Part shown: one piece after another, positions 1-12,100 of the stretch
How positions within the stretch are numbered: position 1 is the first letter of the stretch
Layout of the letters: every line of letters begins with the position of its first letter
Assembly (NCBI GenBank): GCA_029255685.2
Contig: CM055315.2
Coordinates: 50,807,358 to 50,871,357 of the forward strand
Source of the DNA: Silene conica
Lineage: Eukaryota; Streptophyta; Magnoliopsida; Caryophyllales; Caryophyllaceae
Direction of reading: 5' to 3'
DNA: 64,000 bases
Notes under the pieces: model-generated
The model's database searches: none
The model's input: only the letters and a program-made list of their open reading frames with translations
Told to the model about the DNA's origin: nothing
Made by a program: the position numbers and the translations under genes

Positions 1-1100
1 GCAACACGTGCTCCATTCCCGACACGCAGGTCAACCTCACCCTTGATTTGGGGTTCTTGGTTTCGGAGGCCCTGCACATGATTACATAGATGAGAACCAC
101 AACCAGTATCTAGTACCCAAGTTCCGTAACTTGCATGGTTAATCTCAATCATGTGAATAAAAGAAGAAGAAGACATACCAACAGGAGTAACACGGCCTGC
201 CTTAATGTCCTCACGATATACGGGGCATGAGCGCCTCCAATGCCCAGTCTTGTGGCAATGGTGACATTCCATGCTTGTATCCTTGCTCTTTGTTTTGCCC
301 TGTGAGTTGCTCGACTCACCTGGCCCACTCTTAGTAAATCCTGACTTCTTAAACTTGGGCTTGCCTACTGTTAGGTCGCCCTGAGCTTAAGCTTTACCCT
401 TACCCTTACCCTTACTGGAGATCATGAGAACATCTTGCTTCACGCTCCCACTTAATTTCAGATCCTTCTCGGTCTGTACGAGAAGGGAGTGAAGCTCATG
501 AGGAGTCTTCTTCATGTCGTTCATGTAATAGTTGGCCCTAAAGAGGGCGAACCCATCATGAAGCGAATGAAGCATTCGATCAACGATTATGTTCTCACTG
601 ATCTTGCAGTTTAGGGCCTCCAGTTTCTCGATATTCTCAATCATGTTGCGAATATGTGGGCTAACCGCTTGGCCCTTCTAGAGTTTCGCCTCAAAGAAGC
701 GACAGGTATGCTCATAAGAAACGATTCTCGGAGCTTTCGAGAATTCGTTAGTGAGCGTGGTGAAAATCTTGTTTGCACCATGGGTTATGAAGCGTCTTTG
801 CAAATTGGATTCCATTGCATAGATGAGTACGTTCTTTATCGCACCCGCTTCCATGACGAAGTCGCTATGAGCGCGAACTTCGTTAGCTCTAGCTCCAGTT
901 CCTGGGTGTGCCGGAATTGGCTCAGTTAAGTACTTAAGCTTTCCGTCAGCAATGGCAGCATTCCGTAGTGCTGCCTCCCAGTCAGAGAAGTTTGACCCAT
1001 CATTCCTCAGTCTAGTAGACTGATTCATGGAGTCCATGAAGGCTTTTAGCCAGGATTCACGTGCTAGCTTGGCACTTGGCATTGGGTCTTCACCAGCCAT
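1..1100 (-). pseudogene. Copia A gag-protease, broken and cut by window edge
   Basis: The reading frame starts at the ATG at 1100-1098 with the same N-terminus as copies D and H (MAGEDPMPSAKLARES). It encodes the Gag capsid-like region, then a basic Gly-Lys stretch, a CCHC zinc knuckle (CHHCHKTGHWRRSC) that binds RNA, and the start of the aspartic protease with its LDTG active site. Two in-frame nonsense codons break it: TAG at 680-678, where D and H have CAG or CAA-type Gln codons, and TAA at 389-387, where they have AAA. There is no frameshift in the visible part. The gene continues beyond base 1, so integrase and RT cannot be judged. Gag and protease would act in cytoplasmic virus-like particles; this copy cannot make them intact. 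Confidence 0.9.
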
Positions 1101-2893
1101 TAGTTATACAACAGTTTAATTGAACGTGTTCTACACTGAAAAGAAGATAAAACAGAACCATATAAGCAACTCATTGTTGTGATTTAAGTCTATATTAGAT
1201 TGTATTTAAACTCATAGACTCATGCATTTATATAATTGATCTCCCTCAAGAATTATATAAACGATCCCAAGACTCAATTTCCGTATATTGATAAGCCCAC
1301 AGCTTGGCTAATTCCACCGTTGGAACTCTTGGTCGATAGATTTCCGTAAATCCTATCTATTAGTCCATCTCAGTCGCTAGATATTATCGAGTGACCATGA
1401 TGTTGAGATAAAATAAATCATCTGTTCCCACTTACCCGACGTAGAAGGGGTCATATTATGCCTACCGACGAAGAAGGGATTCATGGGAGTCTGATTTATA
1501 AAGACTAGTCTCAATTTTTGGTTATACGAGGAAGACCCCATCAACTTATATTTATTCATATTAAGTGAACTAAAATCTAGCATATGCGTGAATGAAAGAA
1601 ATAAAGTGATGGCTTTGCAATTGACATGTGACATCTGTATTGTCATAGAAAACTAACGCGTAACCTCTACATGAGTCAGTTTTCAGGCATGTTATAGGTG
1701 GTTTGGTTTTAGGCGGAATATGATGCAAGCTATTATCGATGAAAGCACAAAATAAATGCAATAAACGTAAATAAAAGTCCTAGTGTGGCCTATCCTACCG
1801 AAATAAACATAAAAACAACTTGGAATCCACCGTTGGACCCTAGAAGCTTGTCTTGATGTTCCATCTTGGTCCTTGTAGCGGGAGTGAGCATCCGGTCTCC
1901 GTCTTTGGTCTTCACAAAAATACTAATTTAAATTACAAATATAATCCTAATTAAATTCTAATTTAAATACAAAAGCAATTACATGGCAAAAACCCAAAAC
2001 GGAGATTCAAGATCTCAAAATTACAAGCAAAACTGTGTTCCATCATTACGGTAACACAATCTACTAAGGCCACACTAAGTTACAACAGTTTGCAAAAATT
2101 AAATACGTTATTGAAAGCATTCAAGGCATTCAGCAAGACGATAAATAAAATGCATCAACTAAATAAAATTCATACATGACATAATACTGTTATTATGATT
2201 AACAAATTTTTTTTTACCAAACCACCTTACGGGATTCAAATTATGTGATTATACCGTTTTAATCACCCAATTTTAATAAGTTTATAATCCTATTATCTTA
2301 AACCGTTTTAAAATAATATGTATCAAACGAGGGTGAACCGTTTCACAAAATTAATAATATACTATTTCCGCATGTAGTATATTACTAAAGGCCATGGGAA
2401 AATAAAACAGGTTATTTTCGAAAAAAAAAAAAAAACGAGTCTGTTACAAGGGGGAGGTCGACCGACCTCAACACGGGGTCGACCGACCTCCAGACGAGAA
2501 ACAGGAATATTCTGCAACAGCATAAGCGGTCGACCGACCTATCAGGTCGACCGACCACCAGTCAGTAAAAACGAGTTTCGAAAACGCAAAACGCTGCAAC
2601 TTTTGAAATCAAAACAAGTTTTTACCTTTTAAATTTTGATTAAAACGAGTAAATCAAAATTAACATCAACAAGGGTTCACATATTGTCAAGATTATCGAT
2701 TAATTAACAATATGTAAACAGGAATCGAAAACAAGATCGATTACTCACAAAAGAAAGACTGTCGAAACAGAAAAATACGCAGGAGGAGGTCGACCGACCG
2801 CAACAGGGGGTCGATCGACCGACTTAGCGGCAGAACACGATTTTTTAGTTTTTAAAACTTTATGAAAAACACAAAAGTAAAATTTCATGGCCT
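1101..2893 (-). other. Copia A untranslated leader between PBS and gag
   Basis: This 1.8-kb stretch has no credible ORF. It aligns along its length with the leaders of D (13217-15014) and H (39364-41086), so it is a conserved non-coding part of the family. It is AT-rich and holds the six palindromic GGTCGACCGACC-type motifs described separately. A long leader of this kind would carry packaging and dimerisation signals; that role is inferred. Confidence 0.85.
2456..2820. repeat. Palindromic GGTCGACCGACC motif cluster, Copia A leader
   Basis: Six copies of a GGTCGACCGACC-type motif are visible. Four lie at about 2456-2557 and two at about 2785-2820, the pair nearer the PBS. The core GGTCGACC is a perfect 8-nt palindrome; one copy has GGTCGATCGACC. 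The 4+2 layout is the same as in copies D and H. Confidence 0.85.
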
Positions 2894-2906
2894 GGCTCTG
2901 ATACCA
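2894..2906 (-). other. Primer binding site (initiator tRNA-Met), Copia A
   Basis: On the minus strand the sequence reads TGGTATCAGAGCC, complementary to the 3' end of plant initiator tRNA-Met. It lies 2 nt from the LTR end at 2909. It primes minus-strand cDNA synthesis. Confidence 0.92.
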
Positions 2907-2908
2907 CT

Positions 2909-3149
2909 TGTGGGTAATAAAGCATGTATTCGCCCTAAACTTGCTAGATTATAATGAAAATTACAGTCGTGATTATGGTCATAAGATTAAAAGACATGAA
3001 AAAGAGTACAACCTTTAGTCCTTGCGCGAAAGGCCTAAGAACAGGAATTAACGCAAATTCCCTCCTATAACTTGCACCCAAGACTTAGATTGAGACGTTG
3101 TCGCGTGTGCTAGAAATCCTCTCCAATTGCCTTGCAATATCGGGAGAGC
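2909..3149 (-). repeat. Copia A 5' LTR, left piece
   Basis: In plus orientation it begins TGTGGGTAATAAAGC and matches the first 240 bp of the D LTR at 15030. It ends abruptly at AGAGC (3145-3149), the target-site duplication of Athila C. The rest of the LTR is at 27198-27958. Confidence 0.93.
3145..3149. repeat. Target-site duplication AGAGC of Athila C, left copy
   Basis: AGAGC directly precedes the Athila C 5' LTR and recurs at 27193-27197 directly after its 3' LTR. It is a perfect 5-bp duplication. Confidence 0.96.
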
Positions 3150-4487
3150 TGATGCATGCCATTTCTATAGTCTTTTAGACTTCTTTTGCATGCAGTTTTA
3201 TGCTCTTTTGCTAAACACCTTACTACTTTAGCCCCGAATTGCCTACTTTGAGCCTTCTTGTATTAATTACAGGAATATACTCGGAAGTATGTACTCGGAG
3301 CCGAAGATTGTCCTCAAGGTTGCATTTAGAAGGTCAGGAGAAGTGAACCACCCTTTGTATCAAGTCAAGGAAGCGCGTTTTTCGAAGTCAACGTCCAAGT
3401 CAAGACCAGAACCAGCCGATCGACCATTTCCAGTCGACAAGTAAGTCGATCGACCGCTCATCTAGTCGATCAACCACTTTTGGTCGATAGAAAAGTCGAT
3501 CGACTGGATGCTTAGTCGATCGACCGGTTTTTTTCTTCCGAAGCCCAAATTTAACCTAAGCCCATTAGGTCGTCGAAGGAATATCAAAACATTTCGTTTT
3601 TAAGCAGCTTTTGGAGTTTTCTTTAGGAATACTTTTACTTTAATCTTTTATCTTTTACCTTACTTTTCCTCAGATAAATTTTTAGTCAGTTGTTTTTATT
3701 TTATTTCACCTTCAAGCTTGTATGATCTAATTTTCCGGAATTCAGTACTCAACACTTTTGGATTATTGGTAACTTTATTTCTTTGCTCTTACTTTCTTTT
3801 GTCCTTATTCATCTCTACTCATCTCGCGATCATGATTTTCTCTTTAGTCATTTCTTTCATTTCAATTGTTAATCCCCTTATGCATAGCTAATCCTCTCGA
3901 TTAGGATATAGGTGATCCAATGATGATGTGACGATGTTCGTTTAGGTTTAGACTAGTTCGTAATTGTATGTCTCTGTTGTTAATTGTAGCATTTAATAGC
4001 GATTAGTCAATTAATGCGCATGATTGATTAGTTGATTTGGTAAAACCCCGACCTAAGATCGAAAGCCTGGTGAGGGTTAGACCTGCTACAAACATTAGAG
4101 TGCCCTAGTAAGTTGCGAGAGCCCGCTAGAAGCATTCTAGGGCAAATAGCGATCTGAGAGGACCTTTTCACTACCCCTTAGACCGATAATTGCGACTGAT
4201 CTACGACCTAAACCCCATTCGTTACACTTTCATTGGTGAACCGACTATCCTAGTTTTCTCTCCCTTATATTTTTATACTCTTTTCTTTACGCTTTTCTTT
4301 TCTCCCTTTCCTTCACTACTTTTAGTTAGTCAAACAACAAACAAAACCCCTAATTTTGGTTACCTTGACGGACTTTAGTTTAGCTTTTAGAATTCTTATC
4401 TGTCTCCCTGTGGATACGATCCCGACTTCCTTACTACATTAGTTAGGCCAGTTGGTTATCTTTGATAGGGTTGCGACAGCCGTGTCA
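3150..4487 (+). repeat. Athila C 5' LTR
   Basis: It starts TGATGCATGCC and ends GACAGCCGTGTCA, and is repeated at 25855-27192 with the same length. It contains a cluster of TCGATCGA-type palindromes (about 3414-3527). Confidence 0.95.
3414..3527. repeat. TCGATCGA palindrome cluster in Athila C 5' LTR
   Basis: Several AGTCGATCGACC-like motifs lie within 115 bp, with degenerate half-copies between them. The 3' LTR has the same cluster at about 26119-26233. One site reads TCGATCAACC in the 5' LTR and TCGATCGACC in the 3' LTR, a CpG-to-CpA decay. Confidence 0.85.
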
Positions 4488-4492
4488 AATTT

Positions 4493-4510
4493 TGGCGCCG
4501 TTGCCGGGGA
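4493..4510 (+). other. Primer binding site (tRNA-Asp), Athila C
   Basis: TGGCGCCGTTGCCGGGGA is complementary to the 3' end of plant tRNA-Asp and lies 5 nt after the LTR. This primer is typical of Athila-lineage elements. Confidence 0.92.
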
Positions 4511-6283
4511 GACGGTGATATTTTATTTGCTTTATTTTAGTTTGTCTTTTGTCTCAAGGGATTCAATTTCCTTGAGGCAGTTCTCATCCTTTCCTTTAGT
4601 TTCTGTTTATGCCCAGGTCCAACAGGTCCGAACTCATACCGTTTGATCCCGAACCTGAGAAGACTTTTCGCGCTTTACGAAACTTCTGGAAGGAAATACG
4701 TCAAGCAGAGGATTTGCAAACTCTTGATTCCATCTACGAAGAATTCTCTAATTCTAACGAAGAAGGACCCTCCGAGTTCGATACCTTTGCAGAAGAGACT
4801 TCAGAGTTCGTAGCTGATATTCCTGTACCAGTTACGATGCCGAAACTGTGTACTCATTCCGAGCCCTCACCCGATTCCATTCCCTAGGGATTTCAACTCC
4901 CTACTGCTACTAATGGAAACTTTGATATTCGCACATCTGACATAAATCTGGTGGAGCGAAATCAATTTCGGGGAGTGAGCGGCGAAGACCCAGGAAAGCA
5001 TATGGAGACATATACTGACTATTGCTCAACCATACCCCTCACAGCTGGAGTTACGCAAGAACAAGTTAAAGAGGTTCTTTTTCCCTTCTCCTTGTTAGAC
5101 GGAGCTCGTGAGTGGTACCGTGACCTTGACAAGGAAGCTGCGGGAGTGACTGACTGGAATTCTCTCGCCCTAGCCTTCTACAAAAGGTACTACCCTCCAC
5201 AGAGAACAAATGCCCTATGGGGGCAAATCACTAGTTTCAAGCAATTACCCACTGAGACCCTTTATGAGGCATTTGTCCGTTTCAAGAAACTTATCCGATC
5301 TATTCCTCATCACGGGTTCGAGAAATGGTTTTTGTGCAACCAATTTTACAATGGGTTGTACGATGACCATCGTGCTATTTTGGATGCCTCATCAAATGGG
5401 CTATTTCAAAAGAATGTTGATGATGATAAGGGCTGGAATGTGATTGAGGAGATGGCAACTCATACTGCGGAGTATGGGAATCCGAGGGGTGGTGCTAGGC
5501 CGAGTGTTGGTGGAAGTGACAATAGTGCCCTTGTAGCCCAGCTACAAGCCATGAATGCTAGGTTTGACCGTTTGGATATGGGTCAAGGCTCGGGAAACCA
5601 ACAAACTGTGAATGCCATGGTTCAGCAAGAAGTAACTTGTGATCGGTGTGGAGTAGGGGGACATATCGCAGCTGAGTGTATGTCCGAAAAGGAGCAAGTT
5701 CTAGCTTTTCAAAGCTATAGACAGAGTGGTCCCTTCTCTAACATCTACAATGAAAGAACAAGAGAACACCCTAACTTCTTTTGGCGAAACCAGAATGTGT
5801 TGAATCCCACACCATTACCACCTCCACAACAATCCACATACATACCACCTCACCGTTCCAACCCACAACAATCTTTCCAACAACCATCTTTCCAAAAACC
5901 ACCATCTTTTTCACCACCACAACCACAACAACCGGTATCTCAAAATGTTGGTGAGATTGCAGAATTGAAGGGTATGCTACAATCTCTTATGGGTCATGTG
6001 ATGAAGAGTGACCAAGCTAAGGAAGCATCTATCAAGATGCTTGAAACTCAAGTTGCCCAATTGGCGTCTAACCAATCAACAAGGCAACCCGGTTCCTTAC
6101 CTTCGCAACCCGATAAGCCACGCGATTCGGTTAATGCGATCCACTTGCGAAGTGGATCATCTTATGAAGGCCCTCAAATGCCAACGGATGATGGACTAGA
6201 AGTGTTAGTAGAGGATGTTGCTGAGTCCAAGAACGAAGAGGAAAATAACACGCACGAAGATGCTAATAAAGACAGAGGACGAC

Positions 6284-6406
6284 GGTCGATCGACCAAAAC
6301 AGGTCGAATGCAAAGTCGATCGACCAAAATCAGTCGATCCAAAAGTCGATCGACCAACCTTCAAGTCGATCGACCAGATCCCCTCCTGCAGAAAGTCGAT
6401 CGACTG
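6284..6406. repeat. TCGATCGACC motifs inside gag, read in two frames
   Basis: About six TCGATCGAC(C/T) copies lie within the gag linker. The first ones are read as Ser-Ile-Asp-Gln (SIDQ), the last two as Ser-Arg-Ser-Thr (SRST) because the motif sits in another codon phase. The DNA motif is the same as in this element's LTRs. Confidence 0.88.
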
Positions 6407-7315
6407 CTCCTGATGCTGAAAGGATCGTTTCTGATGCCACAAGGCTTGCTGATCTAGTTTCCGACAAGGGAACCGCTGTTTCTCGTATCCCAGTGACCGT
6501 TCCATTCCCGAGCAGATTACGGAACACAAAAATGGAGCAACAGTTTGGTAAGTTCATGGAGGTCGTCAAGAATTTACAGGTAACCGTTCCTTTCACTGAG
6601 TTAATCACCCAGGTACCCTCCTATGCTAAGTTCATGAAAGACATATTGACTCGTAAGAGAAGCTTTAACGAGGTGGAGACTATTGCTTTTACCGAAGAGT
6701 GTAGTGCACTCCTACAAAGCAAATCCCCACCGAAGTTGAAGGAACCGGGTAGTTTTTCGATACCTGTTACTATAGGTACCCTTGTAATAGACAAAGCTTT
6801 ATGTGATTTGGGGGCAAGTGTTTCTGTTATGCCCTATTCGGTCTGTGAAAAGTTGAACATGGGTAGTCTCAAAGTCACAAGTGTGACTCTTCAAATGGCT
6901 GATAGATCAGTAAAGAGACCTCTAGGTGTTTTAGAGGATGTCCCTGTTAGGATAGGTAAATTCTTTATACCTGTCGACTTCATTGTCCTAGATATGGCTG
7001 AGGACACCCAAATCCCAATAATTTTGGGTAGACCCTTCCTACACACTGCAGGAGCCATTATTGATGTCAAACAGGGACGTTTGACTCTTGAGGTAGGGGA
7101 TAATAGAGTGACCTTTAATCTAGCCAACACACTAGCTAAACCTATGATTGAAGACACTTGCTATGCCATCGACATTATCGATGAATCCATGTTTGATTTT
7201 TGGTCGGGTTCCCTAATTGGGGACCCGTTAGAAGTTCTAATGGTTCTTGATAGTTTTGCAGAAGATGCGCAGGTTAACTTTACCATGATGAAGAGGGCAT
7301 TAAAAGGAACACAAT

Positions 7316-7320
7316 ACACC
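7316..7320. repeat. Target-site duplication ACACC of Copia D, left copy
   Basis: ACACC precedes the D LTR at 7321 and recurs at 16036-16040. Removing D plus one copy restores an open gag-pol frame of Athila C across the junction. Confidence 0.96.
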
Positions 7321-8322
7321 TGTGGGGAATAAAGCATGTATTCACCCTAAACTTGCAGGATTATAATGAAAAATACAGTTGTGTTTATAGTCATAAGATT
7401 AAAAAGGATAAGAAAAGAAGTACAACCTTTAGTCCTTGTGCGAAAGGCCTAAGAACAGGAATTAACACAAATTCCCTCCTATAACTTGCACCCAAGACTT
7501 AGAATGAGACGTGGCCGCGTGTGCTAGAAATCCTCTCCAACTGCCTTGCAATATTGGGAGAGCTATTTAGGTTTTAGATGTGAGATCTGAGGTTTTGGGA
7601 GAAGAAAGCTCTCAAAACCCTAATTTTCCTTGAGATTTGTTTAAAACAGTGAAACAAGAGTCCCTGACATAAGGAGAGTCCTCCTCCTTATGTAGCTCTT
7701 TTGGCCGAAATTTCCAATAGGGTAGGAGTGGGCTTTCCACTCTTACCTTATTCTAATTTGTGATTCGACCCATTTAGCTAAACTTTATTCGCGGGTTTTG
7801 TTTATAAATCGTATGCATGTTATCAGATATTAATGCAGTCGATGTATTAATAATGGTCTGATAAAATTACGATATTGTATAATTACCCAAATTAATATAA
7901 CTGTTTATATTAATACGCAAATACAATATTTAATTAAATATATAACCGTTTATATTTAATTTTACGAATTAAACATGTAATCCGTATTAGCTAAAATTAT
8001 TTAATCCGTATTAAATAATAATCTCAACATCTTATTGACTAATTTAATAGTCAATACCTCTGACTAACTGTTTAGTCATATCCGGCAAAATGTGACTGTA
8101 TTTTCATACCTTCACATCTCTCAAACGTTGCCTATAGGTGTGACGTATAGGGACCAGTTGATCACCGCCATCCGTATGACAATAACGTCAAACTTATCTA
8201 GCAAGCCAACCGTTATTGATAAACGTGGATCAACTGTTAATAATACAAAAGTATGCCCTTGTGATCCTTAAAGAGATTTAATAAGTCATTGTACTTAATT
8301 GTCAAGGACACCAGCCCCAACA
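7321..8322 (-). repeat. Copia D 3' LTR
   Basis: In plus orientation it runs from TGTGGGGAATAAAGC to CCAGCCCCAACA. It contains the hairpin array described for this family (7820-8078 here). Its outer (U3) end abuts the inner polypurine tract at 8323. Confidence 0.95.
7820..8078. other. Array of six hairpins in Copia D LTR
   Basis: Inverted repeats follow one another: a TTATCAGA/TCTGATAA stem (7820-7863), ATTAATATAA with loop CTGT (7891-7914), AATTAAATATA-type with loop CCGT (about 7931-7961, slightly imperfect here), ATTATTTAAT with loop CCGT (7996-8019), TATTGACTA with loop ATTTAA (8033-8056) and TGACTAA with loop CTGT (8061-8078). On the element's own strand the 4-nt loops read ACAG or ACGG. 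Confidence 0.85.
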
Positions 8323-8408
8323 ATCTCCCACTTGTCCATACAAGGGTATGTGCAATGACGTTATCACACTACATGTGGAGGACACAAGCTCCAACAAACT
8401 CCCACTTG
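8323..8408 (-). other. Duplicated polypurine tract region, Copia D
   Basis: Read on the minus strand there are two copies of an AAGTGGGAG(A/T)TTGTTGG block about 74 bp apart, each followed by an LTR-like start. The inner tract (8323-8333) abuts the LTR and is the one this copy used for plus-strand priming. The outer tract (about 8396-8408) is left in the 3' untranslated region. Copy H used the outer one. Confidence 0.85.
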
Positions 8409-9184
8409 TCCGTACAAGTGTAGGTGCGATAACCGAATCTCATATCCTTTTAAAATTTCTCCCACTCAATGTAAGACAATTTGCAAATCCGCATTCGCAA
8501 AGGTCGTATCTCACAAGCGATCTGTATCAAGAGTGGTTTCCCCGACTAGAGAGTAACTTAACTGATAAAACGAATCTGTATTCGAGCATGGCCATGCATT
8601 TCAGTTACTACTCCTCGAGTGGCCCTGAGAAATGATAAAATCCTGATAAGGGTTTGGATATTTCCCTCAACTCGAATCCTGCCGATATTGCCCAGCATGA
8701 AATAACCCAGAAAAAATCCTCTTGGCCCCTGTTACGGTGACCGTGGGAAAGAAACCAAAGTTACCCAAAATCTGTCTTAATCTCAAGAGACAGTTGAAGG
8801 TCAAAAGACTCGACTCTAAGGAACACTATGGAGGTCCTATCCACGACCAGGCACCCAATGTTATAAAACATTTAGGACTCCATAACGTTGTCACGGGGTG
8901 TCCTACGAGATACCCGTATAACTCGCCTTTGTGATTGGTCAGTCATCCACGTGACTTATGGCTCGTTGAACCCACCATAAACCAACGTCACAAAATGATT
9001 ACCTGAGTTATCAGCTCAAGTGGGTAATCAAGGACCAAAACGATGTAATGTTAATCAGTTCACTTTGTGGTGTTCAAAATTGGCGTACAATTCCACATGA
9101 AAAACAAAACATTTTATATCATAACAATAAGGTTGAATAGAGTACACGAGAAAATGAATTATTACATGAATTCATAAAAGAGTA
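8409..9184 (-). other. Copia D 3' untranslated region
   Basis: About 780 bp between the gag-pol stop and the polypurine tracts. It matches the same region of copy H (45057-45832). No convincing ORF is seen. Confidence 0.8.
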
Positions 9185-12100
9185 CTACAACTTAGGAACA
9201 CATCCAATTCCCATGGAATGAATGTGCCCTTCATGCTTATCACGTGGTAATGCTTTTGTGAGAGGATCAGCTATGTTGTCATCCGTAGCGATCTTATCAA
9301 TGAAAATCTCCTTTTGCTCCACGTAATCTCTGATTAGATGAGCTTTCCGTTGTACATGCCTAGCCTTGTTGCTAGACTTATGCTCCTTAGCTTGGAAGAT
9401 GGCACCTTTATTATCACAACAAACGGTGATTGGGTCATTCGAACTAGGCACTACTGATAGTCTTAGTAAGAATTGACGCATCCATATTGCTTCCTTAGCT
9501 GCTTCCGAGGCGGCATAGTACTCGAACTCAGTCGTAGAATCTGTTGTAACACTCTGTTTAGAACTTTTCCAGCTGACAGCAGCGCCATTAAGAGCAAAAA
9601 CGAATCCAGACTGAGATTTCGAGTCATCTCGATCCGTTTGGAAGCTAGCATTTGCGTAACCCGTGGCGCACAGCGTCGAGTCGCCTCCGTAAGTCAATCC
9701 CCAATCTTTAGTCCTCCGTAGGTACTTAAGAATGTTTTTCACGGCCATCCAGTGTTGTTCACCTGGATGAGCTTGGAATCGACTTGTCATACTCAATGCA
9801 TATGCAACATCAGGACGTGTGCATATCATGGTATACATGATCGATCCTATTGCCGAAGCATAAGGAATCCGACTCATGCGCTCTTTCTCTTCCAGTGACT
9901 TAGCTTCTTGAGTCTTGCTCAAGTGAAGCCCAGGAGTCATAGGAAGGAACCCTTTCTTGGAGTTCGTCATACTGAATCTCTCTAGAATCTTATCTATATA
10001 AGACTCCTGACTGAGAGACAACATCCGTCGTGATCTATTCCTGTAGATACGGATGCCCAAAATTCTTTGTGCCTCTCCCAGATCTTTCATCTGGAAATGG
10101 TTTTTCAACCATGCTTTAACCGAAGATAGGAGAGGTATGTCATTCCCAATCAAGAGTATGTCGTCGACATACAGTACTAGGAATACAATCTTGCTCCCAC
10201 TCGACTTGATATAGAGACATGGTTCCTCGACTGATCGAAGGAATCCATTCTCTTTTATCACTTGGTCGAAGCGATGATTCCAACTCCGCGATGCTTGCTT
10301 AAGTCCATAGATGGAACGCTTAAGCTTGCAAACTTTCTTAGGATGTGCTGGATCGATAAAACCCTCGGGTTGTACCATGTACAACTCTTCCTCCAAATAA
10401 CCGTTTAAGAAGGCGGTTTTAACGTCCATTTGCCATATTTCATAGTCATGAAATGCGGCGATCGCTAAGATAATCCGAATGGAACGTAGCATGACTACGG
10501 GTGCAAAGATCTCATCGTAGTGCAAGCCTGGCACTTGGGTGAAACCTTTAGCAACTAGACTTGCCTTATGGATGTCTTGTTTACCTTCCACGGCATGCTT
10601 TATTTTGTAAAGCCATTTGCATTGAAGGGGACGCACCTTTGCAGGCAGGTCCACAAGATCCCACACGTTGTTCTCATACATGGAGTCCATCTCGGATTGC
10701 ATGGCTTCTAGCCATAGATTTGAGTCAGAACTAGTCATGGCACCTTTATAGGTTGTGGGTTCATTACCCTCTAGGAGTAAGACGTCATCTGTATCATGTT
10801 CCTCGACCATACCAATGTATCTGTCCGGAGGAATAGAGACTCTTCCCGACCTCCTAGGTTCCTCAGGAATATCTACCGCAGCCTCGGTTGAAGGAACTGT
10901 TTCCTCCAATGGTTGCTCGGCAGTTGGTTCTTGAACCTCCGATAACTCGAAAGTTCTATTACTCGACTTGTTCTCGAGAAATTCTTTCTCTAAGAACGTC
11001 GCACTAGCCGCAACAAAAACACGTTGTTCGTTAGGCGAGTAGAAGTAATGACCAAAAGTTCCCTTTGGATAGCCTATAAAGTATGTCTTGACCGATCGCG
11101 GGCCGAGCTTATCCTCGTGTCTCCACTTGACATAAGCCTCGCAGCCCCAAACCCGAATAAAGGACAAGTTAGGGACCGTTCCCTTCCATAATTCGTATGG
11201 AGTCTTGTCAACAGCTTTAGACGGACTTCGGTTAAGTATTAGAGCGGCTGACAAAAGAGCATAGCCCCACAATGAATCAGGCACAACGGTGTGACTCATC
11301 ATGGATCGAACCATATCAAGTAGAGTTCGATTTCTCCGTTCGGACACACCATTTAATTGTGGTGTTCCAGGTGGAGTCAACTGTAGCACGATGCCACAGT
11401 CTTTAAGGTGTTGATCAAACTCGTGTGAAAGATACTCACCACCACGATCCGAACGTAGTGCTTTAATCTTTCTACCCAGCTGGTTCTGTACCCTATTCTG
11501 GTATTCTTTGAACTTGTCAAAGGATTCACTTTTGTGCTTCATTAAGTAGACATAGCCATATCTACTCAAATCATCCGTGAAAGTGATGAAATACCTATAG
11601 CCCTCTCGTGCGTTGATCGACATAGGCCCACATACATCCGTATGTATGAGTCCTAATAGGTCAGCAGCGCGCATTCCAACACCTTTGAAGGAAATACGAG
11701 TCATCTTGCCGATGAGACATGATTCACACGTGCCATATGATTCGAAATCAAAGGGCGAGATAGCTCCATTCTGTATGAGCTGTTTTACGCGTTTCTCATT
11801 TATGTGTCCCATACGACAATGCCATAGGTAAGTTTAATCTTTGTCACCTACCTTTAATCTCTTGTTATTCACATGTAATATCTCGGTAGTTTGATCTAAA
11901 ACATAAATTCCATTCATGGAAACTGCCTTGCCATAAATCATATTGTGTAAGGAGAAAATACAGCTATTATTCTCTATTACAAATGAAAAGCCGAGTTTGT
12001 CAAGCGCAGAAACTGAAATAATGTTTTTGGACAAACTAAGAACATAATAAAAGTTATATTAAAATAACTCGAATCCACTTGGAAGCTGGATCACGTATGT

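Larger units (their letters stand above)
1..3149 (-). mobile_element. Ty1/Copia retrotransposon copy A, 5' half (left piece)
   Basis: This is the promoter-proximal part of a minus-strand Copia element that runs off the left edge. From right to left it has part of its 5' LTR (2909-3149), a PBS for initiator tRNA-Met (2894-2906), a 1.8-kb leader and the first third of gag-pol. The LTR stops at 3149, where Athila C is inserted, and resumes at 27198-27958. Sequence and layout match copies D and H closely, so all three are one family. I assign it to Ty1/Copia from the polyprotein order seen in D and H (gag, protease, integrase, RT, RNase H). Confidence 0.93.
4609..7320 (+). pseudogene. Athila C gag-protease, one nonsense codon, cut by Copia D
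   Basis: One reading frame of about 904 codons starts at the ATG at 4609 (MPRSNRSELIPF). It has the Athila-type Gag capsid region (motif PHHGFEKWFLCNQFYNGL), a CCHC-like knuckle (CDRCGVGGHIAAEC, about residue 343), a Pro/Gln-rich linker, a Ser-Ile-Asp-Gln repeat region (about residues 559-600) and a retropepsin-like protease with active site DLGAS (about residue 732). A TAG at 4885-4887 interrupts the frame early; Athila B has a Lys codon at the matching place. The frame then stays open to 7320, where Copia D is inserted, and continues in pol at 16041. Gag would form the particle and protease would mature it. This copy cannot give full-length product. Confidence 0.92.

Noticed and set aside
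8348-8934. Plus-strand frames in the Copia D 3' region (also 45307-45893 minus in H)
   Set aside because: They lie antisense in a 3' untranslated region; conservation between copies reflects shared descent.
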